A stretch of DNA of 64,000 nt, from assembly GCF_023278085.1 (NCBI RefSeq), contig NZ_CP066265.1:62001-126000 (forward strand). Direction: 5' to 3'. Position 1 is the stretch's first letter. Each line of letters opens with the position of its first letter. Shown here piece by piece: positions 52,866 through 61,996 of the stretch. The DNA is from Pseudomonas syringae (GTDB taxonomy: Bacteria; Pseudomonadota; Gammaproteobacteria; Pseudomonadales; Pseudomonadaceae). The position numbers and the translations under genes are program-made. The notes under the pieces were generated by a model. The model saw nothing but the letters and a program-made list of their open reading frames with translations, was not told the origin of the DNA and made no database searches.

Positions 52866-54362
52866 TCAACCGGGCACGGGCACAATGTCCTCTCGTACCA
52901 CGGAAGGCTGGCCATTGATGTCATGGGCGTAGGTACAGATCTTCAACGGCAGCGACTTTGCGCGCAATGTCAGTTCACGGAACTGCACCTTGAAGCCTTG
53001 AGGGTCCGAGCAGTCCGTGTTGTCCGGAGGGCCGGTTTTGACTGTGTAGTGGTCGATCAGACGGTGGTCGTATGACCACTTGACTGACAGTGCACCGAAC
53101 CGGCTTTTGCCAATCTTCACCTGCGGCTCAGGCGTCGGCCCCGCCGGTTGCAGCTCCATGGCCAGGGTCAGCGCGTTGCGCATCAGGCCGATACTCGGTC
53201 TCTCGTCCGCCGAAGACACTCCGACGATGCACAGCCAGTTGATGCCGATGCGGTTATCGACCAGGTCATTGATGGTCGCGTCCTGCGAAACGAGGGTGTG
53301 ACTGTAGCCCACCGGGTTTTCACACTGCAGGGCCGAGTCGACTTTCTTGTAGCGGTAGAGGGGCGTGTCGACCTGAAATAACAGGTCCCAGGATGGATAG
53401 ACACTCTTGCCCTCGGCATCGAGTTGCACCCTGGCGCGTTGCGCGGGTTGCCTGCCCAGGGTGTCGAAGTCGACCGAAAATCTCGGAAACAGGTCACAGA
53501 TTGTCGGGTCGGTACTCAGCACGCCGACGACAAAGCACTTCTTCAACAGCGTGACCGGGCTGCCATAGTTGCTGTCGGCTAGCATCGGTGGAAAGCCGGG
53601 TATTTCATCGCTGAGGTCTTCGGTCGCGTTTCCCGACGAGGCCTGGTTGGTGAGGTTCACCACGGCATAGACCTCACCGTTGTCGCGGGTCAGGAGCGGG
53701 CTGCCGGAGGCGCCGGTATCGACATCCCGGCATTGGTTGCTGACCGTGTGACGCCAGACCCACGGCTGTTCAAGGACTTCCTGCGATGGGTTGTGAACGC
53801 ATGCCGCCATGCGCAGGTGGCCCGTGTCCTTGTCCAGCGGAGCCCCCACCCAAAGAACTTCCTGTCCCTGTTCTGGCATTTCGCTGGCCAGTGCAAGCGG
53901 CTGAATACCGTCGTCGATCAGCGATCCGAGCGATGGCTGTAACTCGACAATAGCGAGATCAACACCCTGCATGCTGCTCCAGTTGATGCGTTTCAACGGG
54001 TAACTGCGTGCCGTGCTGTCGGTGAAAAAGTTGAACTGAACGCTGCCTTCGATCTCGCCGTCAGTGATGATCAAACCGTTCTGGCGGTTGATGCAATGCC
54101 CGCTGGTAAGCACGTAGGCCGGGGCTTGTGGCGGACCGTCCGGGGCTCGGGTGTCGATCAGCGTCGCAGTACAGTTCGAGCCGGACTGGCTCCTGATACG
54201 ACCGATGCCATTCCAGTGGTCGCGTGAGCCATCGGCATTGAGCAGGACCATAGAAGGGGTCAGAGATTGCAGCCCTTCACCCAGGTCTGCGGGGGCGGCA
54301 TGTATGGATAAGGGGAGTAGTGCGCCGATGCAACATGCACCGGCAATTGTGAGTCGTTTCAT
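52866..54362 (-). CDS. Secreted trypsin-like serine endopeptidase
   Basis: A 498-residue exported protease. The signal peptide MKRLTIAGACCIGALLPLSIHA ends at about residue 22. The S1 triad is visible: His89 in TSGHC, Asp135 in GVDLAIVEL, and Ser219 in DTGASGSPLL, where the residue before Ser is Ala instead of Asp. Several cysteines are paired in this part. The C-terminal half (about 290-498) is a separate beta-rich domain of unknown kind. I chose the ATG at 54362 because AAGGA lies six bases before it; an ATG at 54365 is adjacent. The enzyme probably acts outside the cell or in the periplasm on host or competitor proteins. Confidence 0.88.
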   Translation of the reverse strand: MKRLTIAGACCIGALLPLSIHAAPADLGEGLQSLTPSMVLLNADGSRDHWNGIGRIRSQSGSNCTATLIDTRAPDGPPQAPAYVLTSGHCINRQNGLIITDGEIEGSVQFNFFTDSTARSYPLKRINWSSMQGVDLAIVELQPSLGSLIDDGIQPLALASEMPEQGQEVLWVGAPLDKDTGHLRMAACVHNPSQEVLEQPWVWRHTVSNQCRDVDTGASGSPLLTRDNGEVYAVVNLTNQASSGNATEDLSDEIPGFPPMLADSNYGSPVTLLKKCFVVGVLSTDPTICDLFPRFSVDFDTLGRQPAQRARVQLDAEGKSVYPSWDLLFQVDTPLYRYKKVDSALQCENPVGYSHTLVSQDATINDLVDNRIGINWLCIVGVSSADERPSIGLMRNALTLAMELQPAGPTPEPQVKIGKSRFGALSVKWSYDHRLIDHYTVKTGPPDNTDCSDPQGFKVQFRELTLRAKSLPLKICTYAHDINGQPSVVREDIVPVPG

Positions 54363-54538
54363 CATCAATCCTTGATAAAAGTAGTTGGCCTCCCTCATGG
54401 AGACCCTTTCCCTTTAATCCGGAATTGACGCGCCTGCAAGGCTGCAATGGCAGTGGGCACCTAAAACAGACTTTACCTACTTTGTGTAAGGAAGGTGCTG
54501 ACTCAGCTTTGATGAGTGCTGCCCGGAAATCTGACGGG

Positions 54539-55321
54539 TCAGCGATACACCCCATTCTTGCCATGCGCCGCACTCGCCTGATTGCCGCGTTCGCTGATCA
54601 TGCTGCGCAGGTCGATCCACTCGACGCCTTGGGCTTTGAGTTTAGGCAACTCGCGTTCCAGTACGTCCAGCGTGACCGGGTAGGGGTGACCGATCACTAC
54701 GGCCGAGCCATATTTGTGGGCGATTTTGATGGCGGTCTGCAATTGGCGGGTAATGGCTTCGGCCGTGCGCTCGTCGTCCAGAAACACATCGCGAGACACG
54801 CTGGCCAGACCCGCGCGTTGCGCTTCGGCAGCGGCCACGGTTTTGGCGCTGGTGCGGCTGTCGACGAAAAACAGATGACGCCGCTGCAACTCGGCCATCA
54901 GCCAGCTCATGGCAACGGGCTCGGCCGTCATTCTGCTGCCCATGTGATTATTGATGCCGGCGGCATACGGCACTTTCAGCAGCGCGGCGTTCAAACGGCT
55001 TTCCAGTTCAGGCAGGGGCAGTTCGGGGTGCCAGGCATACGGGCCGGTCGCGGGGTCCATCGGCATGTGCAGCATCACCGTTTTACCGGCGTGGTGAGCC
55101 TGGCGGGCAAAGTCGGTGGCATGCGGGGTGTCAGGCATGATCGCCAGCGTGACGGGGCCTGGCAACGCCAGCGTGCGGCTGTCGCGGTCCGGATTCTGCC
55201 CCAGATCGTCGATGATCAGGCTGAGGTACGCTTTCGAGGGTTTGTCGGCATGCTCGGCTGACGCTGCATGGGCAGCGCCAGTGATCGAGAGTGCCAACAG
55301 CAACACGCCGAGAACACGCAT
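54539..55321 (-). CDS. Divergent polysaccharide deacetylase family protein
   Basis: A 260-residue exported protein of the divergent polysaccharide deacetylase family (DUF610-like, YibQ-type). It has a signal peptide (MRVLGVLLLALSITGAAHA) and the conserved blocks LSLIIDDLGQNP, TLAIMPDTPHA, MLHMPMDP, INNHMGSRMT and VVIGHPYPVTL. Family members resemble NodB-type deacetylases but lack some metal ligands, and E. coli YibQ has no proven activity. It lies 3 bp downstream of ctpA in the gpmI-envC-ctpA run, as yibQ follows envC in other bacteria. Confidence 0.9.
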   Translation of the reverse strand: MRVLGVLLLALSITGAAHAASAEHADKPSKAYLSLIIDDLGQNPDRDSRTLALPGPVTLAIMPDTPHATDFARQAHHAGKTVMLHMPMDPATGPYAWHPELPLPELESRLNAALLKVPYAAGINNHMGSRMTAEPVAMSWLMAELQRRHLFFVDSRTSAKTVAAAEAQRAGLASVSRDVFLDDERTAEAITRQLQTAIKIAHKYGSAVVIGHPYPVTLDVLERELPKLKAQGVEWIDLRSMISERGNQASAAHGKNGVYR

Positions 55322-55324
55322 CGG

Positions 55325-56656
55325 TCAGTTACCGCGGGTGATGCTCAGCCCCTTCAGCAGGCTGAGCGCCTGACTGAGCTGGAAGTCGTCATCCTGCGGA
55401 CGCGCCTTGGCTGCAGCACTACCTTTGAGCGTCGGCTTGTCGGCACCGCCGTTGCCGTTGCCCAGGTGACCCAGCAGATCGGCTTCCTTGTAGTTCTCGC
55501 CGTCCGCTTCGTTGGTGACCTTCGCCCGACGCACCACGATGTCCGGGTTGATGCCCTGCGCCTGAATGGATCGGCCATTAGGCGTGTAATACAGCGCCGT
55601 AGTGATCTTCAGTGCGCGGTCGTTGTTCAGCGGCAGAACGGTTTGCACCGAGCCTTTCCCGAAGGTGTCGGTGCCCATCAGAATGCCGCGTTTCTGGTCT
55701 TGCAGCGCGCCGGCAACGATCTCCGACGCAGAGGCGCTGCCGCCGTTGATCAGCACCACCAGAGGCACGCCTTCGCTGGCGTCTGCCGGGTCTGCCGAGA
55801 AGCGCAGCTCGGAGTTGGCGATACGGCCTTTGGTGTAGACGATCAAGCCTTTGGTCAGGAAGTGATCCGCCACTTGCACCGCCGATTGCAGCACGCCGCC
55901 CGGGTTGTTGCGCAGGTCGAGGATCAGGCCGCTCATCTTCTTGCCGTTGTCCTTGCGGAATTTGGCCAGCGCCTTGCCGACTTCGTCACCGGTCTTGACC
56001 TGGAACTGAGTGATACGGATATAGCCGTAGCCGTTCTCCAGCATCTGCGCCTTGACGCTCTTGACCTGAATGGTCGCTCGCGCCAGTGTCACGTCGAACG
56101 GCGTGCCGCCGTCGCGCACCAGCGTCAGGGTGATCTTCTCGCCGATCTTGCCGCGCATCTTGTCGACGGCTTCCTGCATGTTCTGGCCCTGGGTCGGCGT
56201 GCCGTTGATCTTCACGATCAGGTCGCCTGCCTCGATGCCAGCCTTGGAAGCCGGGGTGTCGTCAATGGGCGAAACCACTTTGACGAAACCGTCTTCGACG
56301 CCCACTTCGATGCCCAGCCCGCCAAACTCGCCGCTGGTGCTTTCCTGCAGCTCCTGGAAATCTTCCGGGCCGAGATAAGCAGAGTGCGGGTCGAGGTTGC
56401 TGAGCATGCCCTTGATGGCGTTCTCCAGCAGGGTCTTGTCATCCACCGGCTCGACATACGCGGCCTTGACCCGATCCATGACCTCGGCAAAGGTGCGCAA
56501 CTCATCCAGAGGCAGCGGCGGCTTGGCATTGGCGTTGGCGGGCGCAACGGCTGCAGGAGCGGCTGGCGCGGTCTTTTCGGCAGCTTGCGCCAGTGGCGCG
56601 CCGATAACGATGGCAATCGCCAGGGCCAGCGAGGTGAGGCGGGACAAATGCAGCAT
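55325..56656 (-). CDS. ctpA: Periplasmic carboxy-terminal processing protease CtpA (S41)
   Basis: A 443-residue S41 protease. The signal peptide MLHLSRLTSLALAIAIVIGAPLAQA is followed by a PDZ domain (about 105-190, GGLGIEVGVEDGFVKVVSPIDDTPASKAG). The protease core follows: the catalytic dyad is Ser309 in GGSASASEIV and Lys334 in TFGKGSVQ, with Gln338 assisting. In P. aeruginosa CtpA, with the lipoprotein LbcA, degrades cell-wall cross-link hydrolases. It lies between envC and the polysaccharide deacetylase-like gene, each 3-33 bp away, all minus strand. Confidence 0.96.
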   Translation of the reverse strand: MLHLSRLTSLALAIAIVIGAPLAQAAEKTAPAAPAAVAPANANAKPPLPLDELRTFAEVMDRVKAAYVEPVDDKTLLENAIKGMLSNLDPHSAYLGPEDFQELQESTSGEFGGLGIEVGVEDGFVKVVSPIDDTPASKAGIEAGDLIVKINGTPTQGQNMQEAVDKMRGKIGEKITLTLVRDGGTPFDVTLARATIQVKSVKAQMLENGYGYIRITQFQVKTGDEVGKALAKFRKDNGKKMSGLILDLRNNPGGVLQSAVQVADHFLTKGLIVYTKGRIANSELRFSADPADASEGVPLVVLINGGSASASEIVAGALQDQKRGILMGTDTFGKGSVQTVLPLNNDRALKITTALYYTPNGRSIQAQGINPDIVVRRAKVTNEADGENYKEADLLGHLGNGNGGADKPTLKGSAAAKARPQDDDFQLSQALSLLKGLSITRGN

Positions 56657-56689
56657 GTCTAACGAACTCCTACAGATATTGGCGCCGAC

Positions 56690-58012
56690 TTATCCTTGAG
56701 TGCGGCACCATTGGGCCGGATCGCTGGGGCGACCCTGCTGACGAATAGCAAAGTACAACGCTGCCGTGTCCTGACCGCCACTATTGCCGACCGTGGAAAT
56801 CGCTTCACCGGCTTTTACAATGTCACCTGCCGACTTGAGCAGGCTCTGATTGTGCCCATATAGGGTCAAATAGCCATTGCCATGGTCGAGAATGACCAGA
56901 AGCCCGGCACCGCGCAACCAGTCAGCGAACACCACTCGTCCGCCGTGCACTGCATGTACCTGGCTTCCGGCTGCCGCGCTGATCATGACGCCGTCCCATT
57001 TGGTCCGTTCATCATCACCGCGCGCTTCACCGAAACGTGCAAGCAGTCGACCATCGATAGGCCATGGAAGTTTTCCCTTGGCCTCGGCAAAAGGTCCGCC
57101 GTAGGAAACACCGGCACTGGAAACGACTGCGCCGGGGGCTTTGACCGGGCGACGCGGTGCGGGTTCATCATCGGCCTTGCTGCTGTTGCTATTGCTGTTG
57201 CGAGCCACGGCTTCAGCTTCGCGCTGACGTTTCTCTTCGGCTTCGCGGGCTGCAACCAGCGCCTTCTGACGCGCCTCTTCGGCTTCGCGTGCCTGACGGG
57301 CCAGGGTTTCTTCGATGGTCTTGAGCACTTTGGCCAGATCAGCCTGATCCTGCTGGCGGGCCTGCAATTTCTGGTCGCGGGCCTTGTAGTCCTGATTCAG
57401 CTTGGCCAACGCCTGCTGGCGTTCCTGGCGAACCTTGGCCAGCTCTTCTGTCTGGCTTTCCAGGTTGCTCTTCTGCACCAACAGTTGTGCCTGTTGCAGA
57501 TCGATGTCTTTTTCGACTCCGGCCAGCTGGCGCAAGGTTTCATTGAAATTGTGCAGCTGCGCCAGACGCGCCTGGCTCAGGTAATCGTAATAGGTGAGGG
57601 TTCGGGCAAACTTCTCGGGGTGCTGCTGATTGAGCAACAGCTTGAGGTATTCCTGGCGGCCACTCTGATAGGCGGCGCGGGCCTGGATGGCAATCAGACG
57701 TTGCTGTTCAACGCGAGCGGTGTTGAGTTTTTTTTTCTCACTGTCGAGCTTTTGCAGCTCGGCTTCGGTCTTTTTTAGTTCCTTTTGCAGGACCTCGACC
57801 TGCTTCTCCAACTTGCCCATGTCGGTTTCAGTGGTGCGCAGATCCTTCTGGACGCCTGCACGTTCTTCCTGAAGCTTGCCCAGGACTTTTTGCAGCTCCG
57901 TCACGTCCTGACGCGCAGCATCTATCTGTTTTTGGGTTTGCACACGCTCGTCTTCGGCAAACGCCGGATTGAGCAGGCAGATCAGAGCAAGGGCAATCAA
58001 GGCGCGGAGCAT
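56690..58012 (-). CDS. envC: Murein hydrolase activator EnvC
   Basis: A 440-residue periplasmic EnvC. The signal peptide is MLRALIALALICLLNPAFA. A long coiled coil (about 25-250, QTQKQIDAARQDVTELQKVLGKL onward) is the FtsEX-binding part. The C-terminal LytM domain (about 320-435) lacks the HxxxD metal ligand region (TKWDGVMISAAAG in that place), so it is a degenerate LytM that activates amidases rather than cutting peptidoglycan, as in E. coli. The start at 58012 gives a proper signal peptide; longer frames do not. It is transcribed after gpmI, separated by a terminator. Confidence 0.93.
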   Translation of the reverse strand: MLRALIALALICLLNPAFAEDERVQTQKQIDAARQDVTELQKVLGKLQEERAGVQKDLRTTETDMGKLEKQVEVLQKELKKTEAELQKLDSEKKKLNTARVEQQRLIAIQARAAYQSGRQEYLKLLLNQQHPEKFARTLTYYDYLSQARLAQLHNFNETLRQLAGVEKDIDLQQAQLLVQKSNLESQTEELAKVRQERQQALAKLNQDYKARDQKLQARQQDQADLAKVLKTIEETLARQAREAEEARQKALVAAREAEEKRQREAEAVARNSNSNSSKADDEPAPRRPVKAPGAVVSSAGVSYGGPFAEAKGKLPWPIDGRLLARFGEARGDDERTKWDGVMISAAAGSQVHAVHGGRVVFADWLRGAGLLVILDHGNGYLTLYGHNQSLLKSAGDIVKAGEAISTVGNSGGQDTAALYFAIRQQGRPSDPAQWCRTQG

Positions 58013-58122
58013 GTGGGTGGGCGATACCGAGGAATTGTGAGAAAAAATGTCAGGCCTAGTATGCCCGCCATGCGTTGCAAAAAAAACGCCTCGCAGCCAC
58101 TGCTTTGAGGCCTGGAACATAA

Positions 58123-58158
58123 AAAACCGGCCTTGCCTAATGGCTAAAGGCCGGTTTT
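58123..58158 (-). terminator. Rho-independent terminator of gpmI
   Basis: Perfect 10-bp stem AAAACCGGCC / GGCCGGTTTT with a 16-nt loop and a T run on the minus strand, just 7 bp beyond the gpmI stop codon at 58166. It implies that envC has its own promoter or relies on read-through. Confidence 0.85.
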
Positions 58159-58165
58159 CAGCGGT

Positions 58166-59698
58166 TTACTCGGTCACCAGGATCGAATGACCAGTCATTT
58201 CCGCCGGCTTCTCCATGCCCAGCAGTTGCAGCATGGTGGGCGCGACATCAGCCAGAACCCCGCCTTCGCGAACTTTCAGCGGTCGTTTGCCGACATAGAC
58301 GAACGGCACCGGTTCTGACGTGTGTGCAGTATGCGCCTGTCCGGTAGAGTCATCGGTCATCTGTTCGACGTTGCCGTGGTCTGCCGTGATCAACGCTTCG
58401 CCGCCGACTTTTTCCAGCGCTTTGGTAATCCGCCCAACGCAGACGTCCAGGCATTCAACCGCCTTGATCGCGGCCTCCATGATCCCGCTATGGCCGACCA
58501 TGTCGCCGTTGGCATAGTTGACGATGATCACGTCGTAACGCTGATGTTCGATGGCATCGACGATCCTGTCGGTCACTTCCGGCGCGCTCATTTCCGGTTG
58601 CAGGTCATAGGTGGCAACTTTCGGTGACGGAATCAGGATGCGCTCTTCGCCGGGGAACGGTTCTTCACGTCCGCCAGAGAAGAAGAAGGTGACGTGCGCA
58701 TATTTTTCAGTCTCGGCAATACGCAGCTGGGTCTTGCCGTTGGCAGCCAGGTATTCGCCCAGTACGTTTTTCAGGCTGCCCGCCGCAAACGCGGAGGGTG
58801 CCGGGATACTCGCCGCGTACTGGGTCAGCATCACGTAGTTGATCTTTGGCTGGCGGGCGCGCTCGAAGTCCTTGAAATCGTCTTCGACGAATACGCGGGT
58901 CAGTTCGCGGGCGCGGTCGGCGCGGAAGTTCATGAACACCACCGCGTCGCCATCTTCCACTCTGGCGGGCTCGCCAATGCGTGTGGCTTTGACGAACTCG
59001 TCGTTCTCGTCGCGGGCATAGGCGGCTTCAAGCCCGGCTACGCCAGTCTCCGCGTGAAACTCTGCCGTGCTGTCGACGATCAGGTCATAGGCAGAAGAAA
59101 CCCGGTCCCACCGGTTGTCACGGTCCATGGCGAAGTAGCGGCCAATGATCGTGGCGACTCGACCTTTGCCCAGGCGAGCGAAGGTCTGGTCCATCAGCTC
59201 AAGGGATTTCTTTGCGCTGCGTGGTGGTGTGTCGCGACCGTCGAGGAACGCGTGAAGGTAGATTTTCTCGGCGCCGCGCTTGGCGGCCAGTTCAGCCATG
59301 GCGACCAGGTGATCCTGATGGCTGTGAACGCCGCCATCGGACAGCAGGCCCATGATATGCACGGCCTTGCCTGCACTCACTGCTTTATCCACCGCAGCGC
59401 AGATGGTCGGGTTCTCGAAAAACTCGCCGTCACGAATGGCCTTGGTCACCCGCGTGAAGTCCTGATACACCACCCGACCGGCCCCGAGGTTCATGTGCCC
59501 GACTTCAGAGTTGCCCATCTGCCCGTCCGGCAGGCCGACGTCCATGCCCGAGCCGGAAATCAGGCCATTGGGCATGGTTTCGTAGAGACGATCCATGACT
59601 GGCATCTTGGCGGCCAGAATGGCGTTGCCCTTGTGGCTTTCGCTGTGTCCGAAGCCATCCAGGATGATAAGGACCAGAGGTTTTGGCGTGGCAGTCAT
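58166..59698 (-). CDS. gpmI: Cofactor-independent phosphoglycerate mutase GpmI
   Basis: A 510-residue 2,3-bisphosphoglycerate-independent mutase interconverting 3- and 2-phosphoglycerate. The alkaline-phosphatase-type catalytic Ser64 is in QMGNSEVGH, Asp14 in ILDGFGHS. The manganese ligands recur in [14 protein letters not shown] and in the late [11 protein letters not shown]. Length is normal. The ATG at 59698 begins [15 protein letters not shown]. It is divergent from the rhodanese-grxC-secB unit, as is typical for pseudomonads. Confidence 0.97.
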   Translation of the reverse strand: MTATPKPLVLIILDGFGHSESHKGNAILAAKMPVMDRLYETMPNGLISGSGMDVGLPDGQMGNSEVGHMNLGAGRVVYQDFTRVTKAIRDGEFFENPTICAAVDKAVSAGKAVHIMGLLSDGGVHSHQDHLVAMAELAAKRGAEKIYLHAFLDGRDTPPRSAKKSLELMDQTFARLGKGRVATIIGRYFAMDRDNRWDRVSSAYDLIVDSTAEFHAETGVAGLEAAYARDENDEFVKATRIGEPARVEDGDAVVFMNFRADRARELTRVFVEDDFKDFERARQPKINYVMLTQYAASIPAPSAFAAGSLKNVLGEYLAANGKTQLRIAETEKYAHVTFFFSGGREEPFPGEERILIPSPKVATYDLQPEMSAPEVTDRIVDAIEHQRYDVIIVNYANGDMVGHSGIMEAAIKAVECLDVCVGRITKALEKVGGEALITADHGNVEQMTDDSTGQAHTAHTSEPVPFVYVGKRPLKVREGGVLADVAPTMLQLLGMEKPAEMTGHSILVTE

Positions 59699-59783
59699 AG
59701 AACCCACTCGATGCTGGTTGGATAAAGTACAAGGGAACGGCATTTTAAGGACAAGTTCAAACGGCGTCACTGCCGTACGGACT

Positions 59784-59811
59784 TTGGCCGACCTTGGCTG
59801 CTGTGTATACT
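59784..59811 (+). promoter_or_regulatory. Candidate promoter of rhodanese-grxC-secB
   Basis: TTGGCC (59784-59789) and TATACT (59806-59811) with 16 bp spacing, 32 bp before the rhodanese start codon. The -10 is good, the -35 moderate. Confidence 0.55.
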
Positions 59812-59842
59812 GGCCGACATTTTAACGCCCTGGAACCTACTG

Positions 59843-60256
59843 ATGGTTGCTCACCTGCTTGAATTCGCCACTAACCACTATTTGATCACCGGTGCCTTCG
59901 TCATTCTGCTGGGACTGCTGATCGCTTACGAACTGAGCAAAGGCGGCGCCAGCCTGAGCACCCGCGAGCTGACAGCACTGGTCAACAGCGACCAGGGCGT
60001 GGTCATCGATGTGCGCTCTAAAAAGGATTTCACGGCGGGTCACATTGTCGGCTCCCTGAACTTTCCGCAGGACAAGGTGCTGACCCGCACCGATGAACTG
60101 CAGAAATACAAGGACAAGACGTTGATCATAGTCGATGCAATGGGGCAGCATGCGGGCAGCACCGCCCGGGAGTTGCTCAAGTCCGGCTTCAAGGCGGCCA
60201 AGCTGTCCGGCGGTATTTCCAGCTGGCGCGGCGACAATCTTCCTCTGGTGAAGTGA
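59843..60256 (+). CDS. Membrane-anchored rhodanese-like protein lacking the catalytic cysteine
   Basis: A 137-residue protein with one transmembrane helix (LITGAFVILLGLLIAYELS, about 14-32) and a single rhodanese domain (about 38-135). VVIDVRSKKDFTAGHI and SGGISSWRGDNLPLV are the typical CH2 and C-terminal elements. The active-site loop, where a Cys normally stands, reads VDAMGQHAG (about 97-106). Methionine-glycine in that position means no sulfurtransferase activity by the usual route. This resembles E. coli YibN, which also lies by grxC-secB and is a membrane-linked helper. It overlaps into the start of grxC by a few bases upstream of its ATG. Confidence 0.88.
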   Translation: MVAHLLEFATNHYLITGAFVILLGLLIAYELSKGGASLSTRELTALVNSDQGVVIDVRSKKDFTAGHIVGSLNFPQDKVLTRTDELQKYKDKTLIIVDAMGQHAGSTARELLKSGFKAAKLSGGISSWRGDNLPLVK

Positions 60257-60258
60257 AA

Positions 60259-60510
60259 ATGGCCCAAGTCATCGTCTATTCCAGCGACTATTGCCCGTAT
60301 TGCATACGTGCCAAACAGTTGTTGCAGAGCAAAAGCGTGGCTTTCGAGGAAATTCGCGTGGACGGCAAGCCGCAGCTCCGCGCCGAGATGACCAAGAAAG
60401 CCGGTCGCACGTCTGTACCGCAGATCTGGATCGGCTCGACCCACGTGGGCGGCTGTGACGACCTTTTCGCTCTGGAGCGTGCCGGCAAGCTTGATGCGCT
60501 GCTGGCCTGA
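60259..60510 (+). CDS. grxC: Glutaredoxin 3 (GrxC)
   Basis: An 83-residue glutaredoxin with the active dithiol Cys12-Pro-Tyr-Cys15 (SSDYCPYCIRAK). The cis-proline TSVPQIWIG and the glutathione-binding GGCDDL are present. I used the ATG at 60259; a GTG two codons earlier (60253) is less likely. It starts 2 bp after the rhodanese stop codon and 40 bp before secB, the conserved yibN-grxC-secB arrangement. It reduces ribonucleotide reductase and protein disulfides in the cytosol. Confidence 0.96.
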   Translation: MAQVIVYSSDYCPYCIRAKQLLQSKSVAFEEIRVDGKPQLRAEMTKKAGRTSVPQIWIGSTHVGGCDDLFALERAGKLDALLA

Positions 60511-60550
60511 TTCCCTTTAATCTTTCAGCCCTATCTGACAAGGATCCGAG

Positions 60551-61039
60551 ATGACCGATCAACCGAACAACGGCGCTGTTGAAAACGAAGAAAACGGCCC
60601 GCAATTTTCCCTGCAGCGTATCTACGTTCGCGACCTGTCGTTCGAAGCGCCAAAGAGCCCGGCGATCTTTCGCCAGGAATGGACGCCAACCGTCAGCCTT
60701 GACCTCAACACCCGCCAGAAACAACTGGAAGGCGATTTCTACGAAGTCGTGCTGACCTTGTCGGTGACCGTCAACAACGGCGACGAAGTTGCTTTCATCG
60801 TTGAAGTGCAGCAGGCCGGTATCTTCCTGATCAAGGGTCTGGAAGACGGCGCAATGAGCCACACCCTCGGCGCGTTCTGCCCGAACATCCTGTTCCCTTA
60901 CGCTCGCGAAGCCATCGACAACCTGGTCGTACGTGGCTCGTTCCCTGCGCTGATGCTGGCCCCGGTGAACTTCGACGCGCTGTACGCGCAGGAGCTGCAA
61001 CGCATGCAGGAAGCTGGCGAAACGCCGACTGTTCAGTAA
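60551..61039 (+). CDS. secB: Protein-export chaperone SecB
   Basis: A 162-residue tetrameric chaperone that holds unfolded preproteins and delivers them to SecA. The conserved core starts [22 protein letters not shown] (about 18-38), with [12 protein letters not shown] and the SecA-binding acidic end. A typical AGGA ribosome binding site lies six bases before the ATG. It is followed by a strong bidirectional terminator shared with trmL. Confidence 0.97.
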   Translation: MTDQPNNGAVENEENGPQFSLQRIYVRDLSFEAPKSPAIFRQEWTPTVSLDLNTRQKQLEGDFYEVVLTLSVTVNNGDEVAFIVEVQQAGIFLIKGLEDGAMSHTLGAFCPNILFPYAREAIDNLVVRGSFPALMLAPVNFDALYAQELQRMQEAGETPTVQ

Positions 61040-61058
61040 GCGTTACCGCTGCAAGCAA

Positions 61059-61084
61059 AAAGCGCCTTTCGGGGCGCTTTTTTT
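61059..61084. terminator. Bidirectional terminator between secB and trmL
   Basis: AAAGCGCC / GGCGCTTT around TTTCGG, with T runs on both strands. It serves secB (plus) and trmL (minus), which converge here. Confidence 0.9.
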
Positions 61085-61101
61085 GTGCATCGCCGATCGG
61101 T

Positions 61102-61557
61102 CTAGGCAAACCCGTGCTGACGCCATGCTTCATAGACAGCCACGGCGACGGTGTTGGACAGATTGAGGCTACGGCAGCCTTCACGCATGGGCAGTCGCAG
61201 GCGATGCTCGCTGCTCAGCGAGTCGAGAATGTCAGCGGGCAGGCCGCGGCTTTCCGGACCGAACAGAAATGCGTCGCCCGGCTCGAAGCTCGCATCGTGA
61301 AAAGGTCGCGAGCCTTTGGTGGTGAAGGCGAACAACCTGGGGTTGCCGATCTTCTCCAGGCAACTGGCCAGATCAGCATGAGTCTGCAGCGTGGCATACT
61401 CGTGATAGTCGAGACCGGCACGGCGCAGACGCTTGTCGTCCAGCTCGAAACCCAAGGGTTCGATCAAATGCAGGGTGCAGCCACTGTTGGCGCATAGCCT
61501 GATGACGTTGCCGGTATTCGGCGGAATTTCTGGTTGAAAAAGGATGACGTGAAACAT
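61102..61557 (-). CDS. trmL: tRNA (cytidine(34)-2'-O)-methyltransferase TrmL
   Basis: A 151-residue SPOUT methyltransferase (YibK) modifying the wobble base of tRNA-Leu. The typical start is [24 protein letters not shown], with the trefoil-knot binding region [11 protein letters not shown] and [22 protein letters not shown] chose the ATG at 61557; the longer frame would read into the divergent gene. It converges with secB (shared terminator) and starts only 25 bp from the divergent membrane protein gene. Confidence 0.95.
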   Translation of the reverse strand: MFHVILFQPEIPPNTGNVIRLCANSGCTLHLIEPLGFELDDKRLRRAGLDYHEYATLQTHADLASCLEKIGNPRLFAFTTKGSRPFHDASFEPGDAFLFGPESRGLPADILDSLSSEHRLRLPMREGCRSLNLSNTVAVAVYEAWRQHGFA

Positions 61558-61582
61558 GCACGGCTCCGAACGAAAGGACGGG

Positions 61583-61996
61583 ATGCATTCTACCCTCGAA
61601 GAGGACCCGAGACCGAAGCTATGGCCGCGTGTTCTTGGCTCGATGGCAATTGTCGGCTTCACGGTGGGCACTATTATCGGTCGCCTGCTGCAGCCTGATC
61701 CTGTCGAGCTTGAGCAGATCGAGGAATTGCCCACTGGGCTTGCACTCTGGTTCAACGAAGAACCGAAGTATCAGGGCGCGACGGTAGACGGTGCAGTGGT
61801 GCTCAATGTCGACGCTTCAGGGCGGCCATGGACGGGGCAACTGAGATTCGACAACAAGGTAGCGCGCTGGAAGGTTGAACGAGGAGAGAAGGGGTTGGTG
61901 CTGACGCTCCTGGCGGCCCGCCCACTTCATGGCGACTGGCGCACTGAGAAGGTGGACGGGCGCTGGAGACTGGAGGTCAGTCTCCGGGAGGAATAA
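61583..61996 (+). CDS. Hypothetical membrane-anchored protein
   Basis: A 137-residue protein I do not recognise beyond a general Pseudomonas hypothetical. After a charged start (residues 1-17) comes one transmembrane helix ([20 protein letters not shown], about 18-37), then a soluble beta-rich domain ([53 protein letters not shown]). It is predicted to be periplasmic and bound to the inner membrane. I chose the ATG at 61583 with AAGGA before it; an in-frame ATG at 61556 overlaps the trmL start. Conserved company with trmL in pseudomonads is likely, but was not checked. Confidence 0.7.
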   Translation: MHSTLEEDPRPKLWPRVLGSMAIVGFTVGTIIGRLLQPDPVELEQIEELPTGLALWFNEEPKYQGATVDGAVVLNVDASGRPWTGQLRFDNKVARWKVERGEKGLVLTLLAARPLHGDWRTEKVDGRWRLEVSLREE

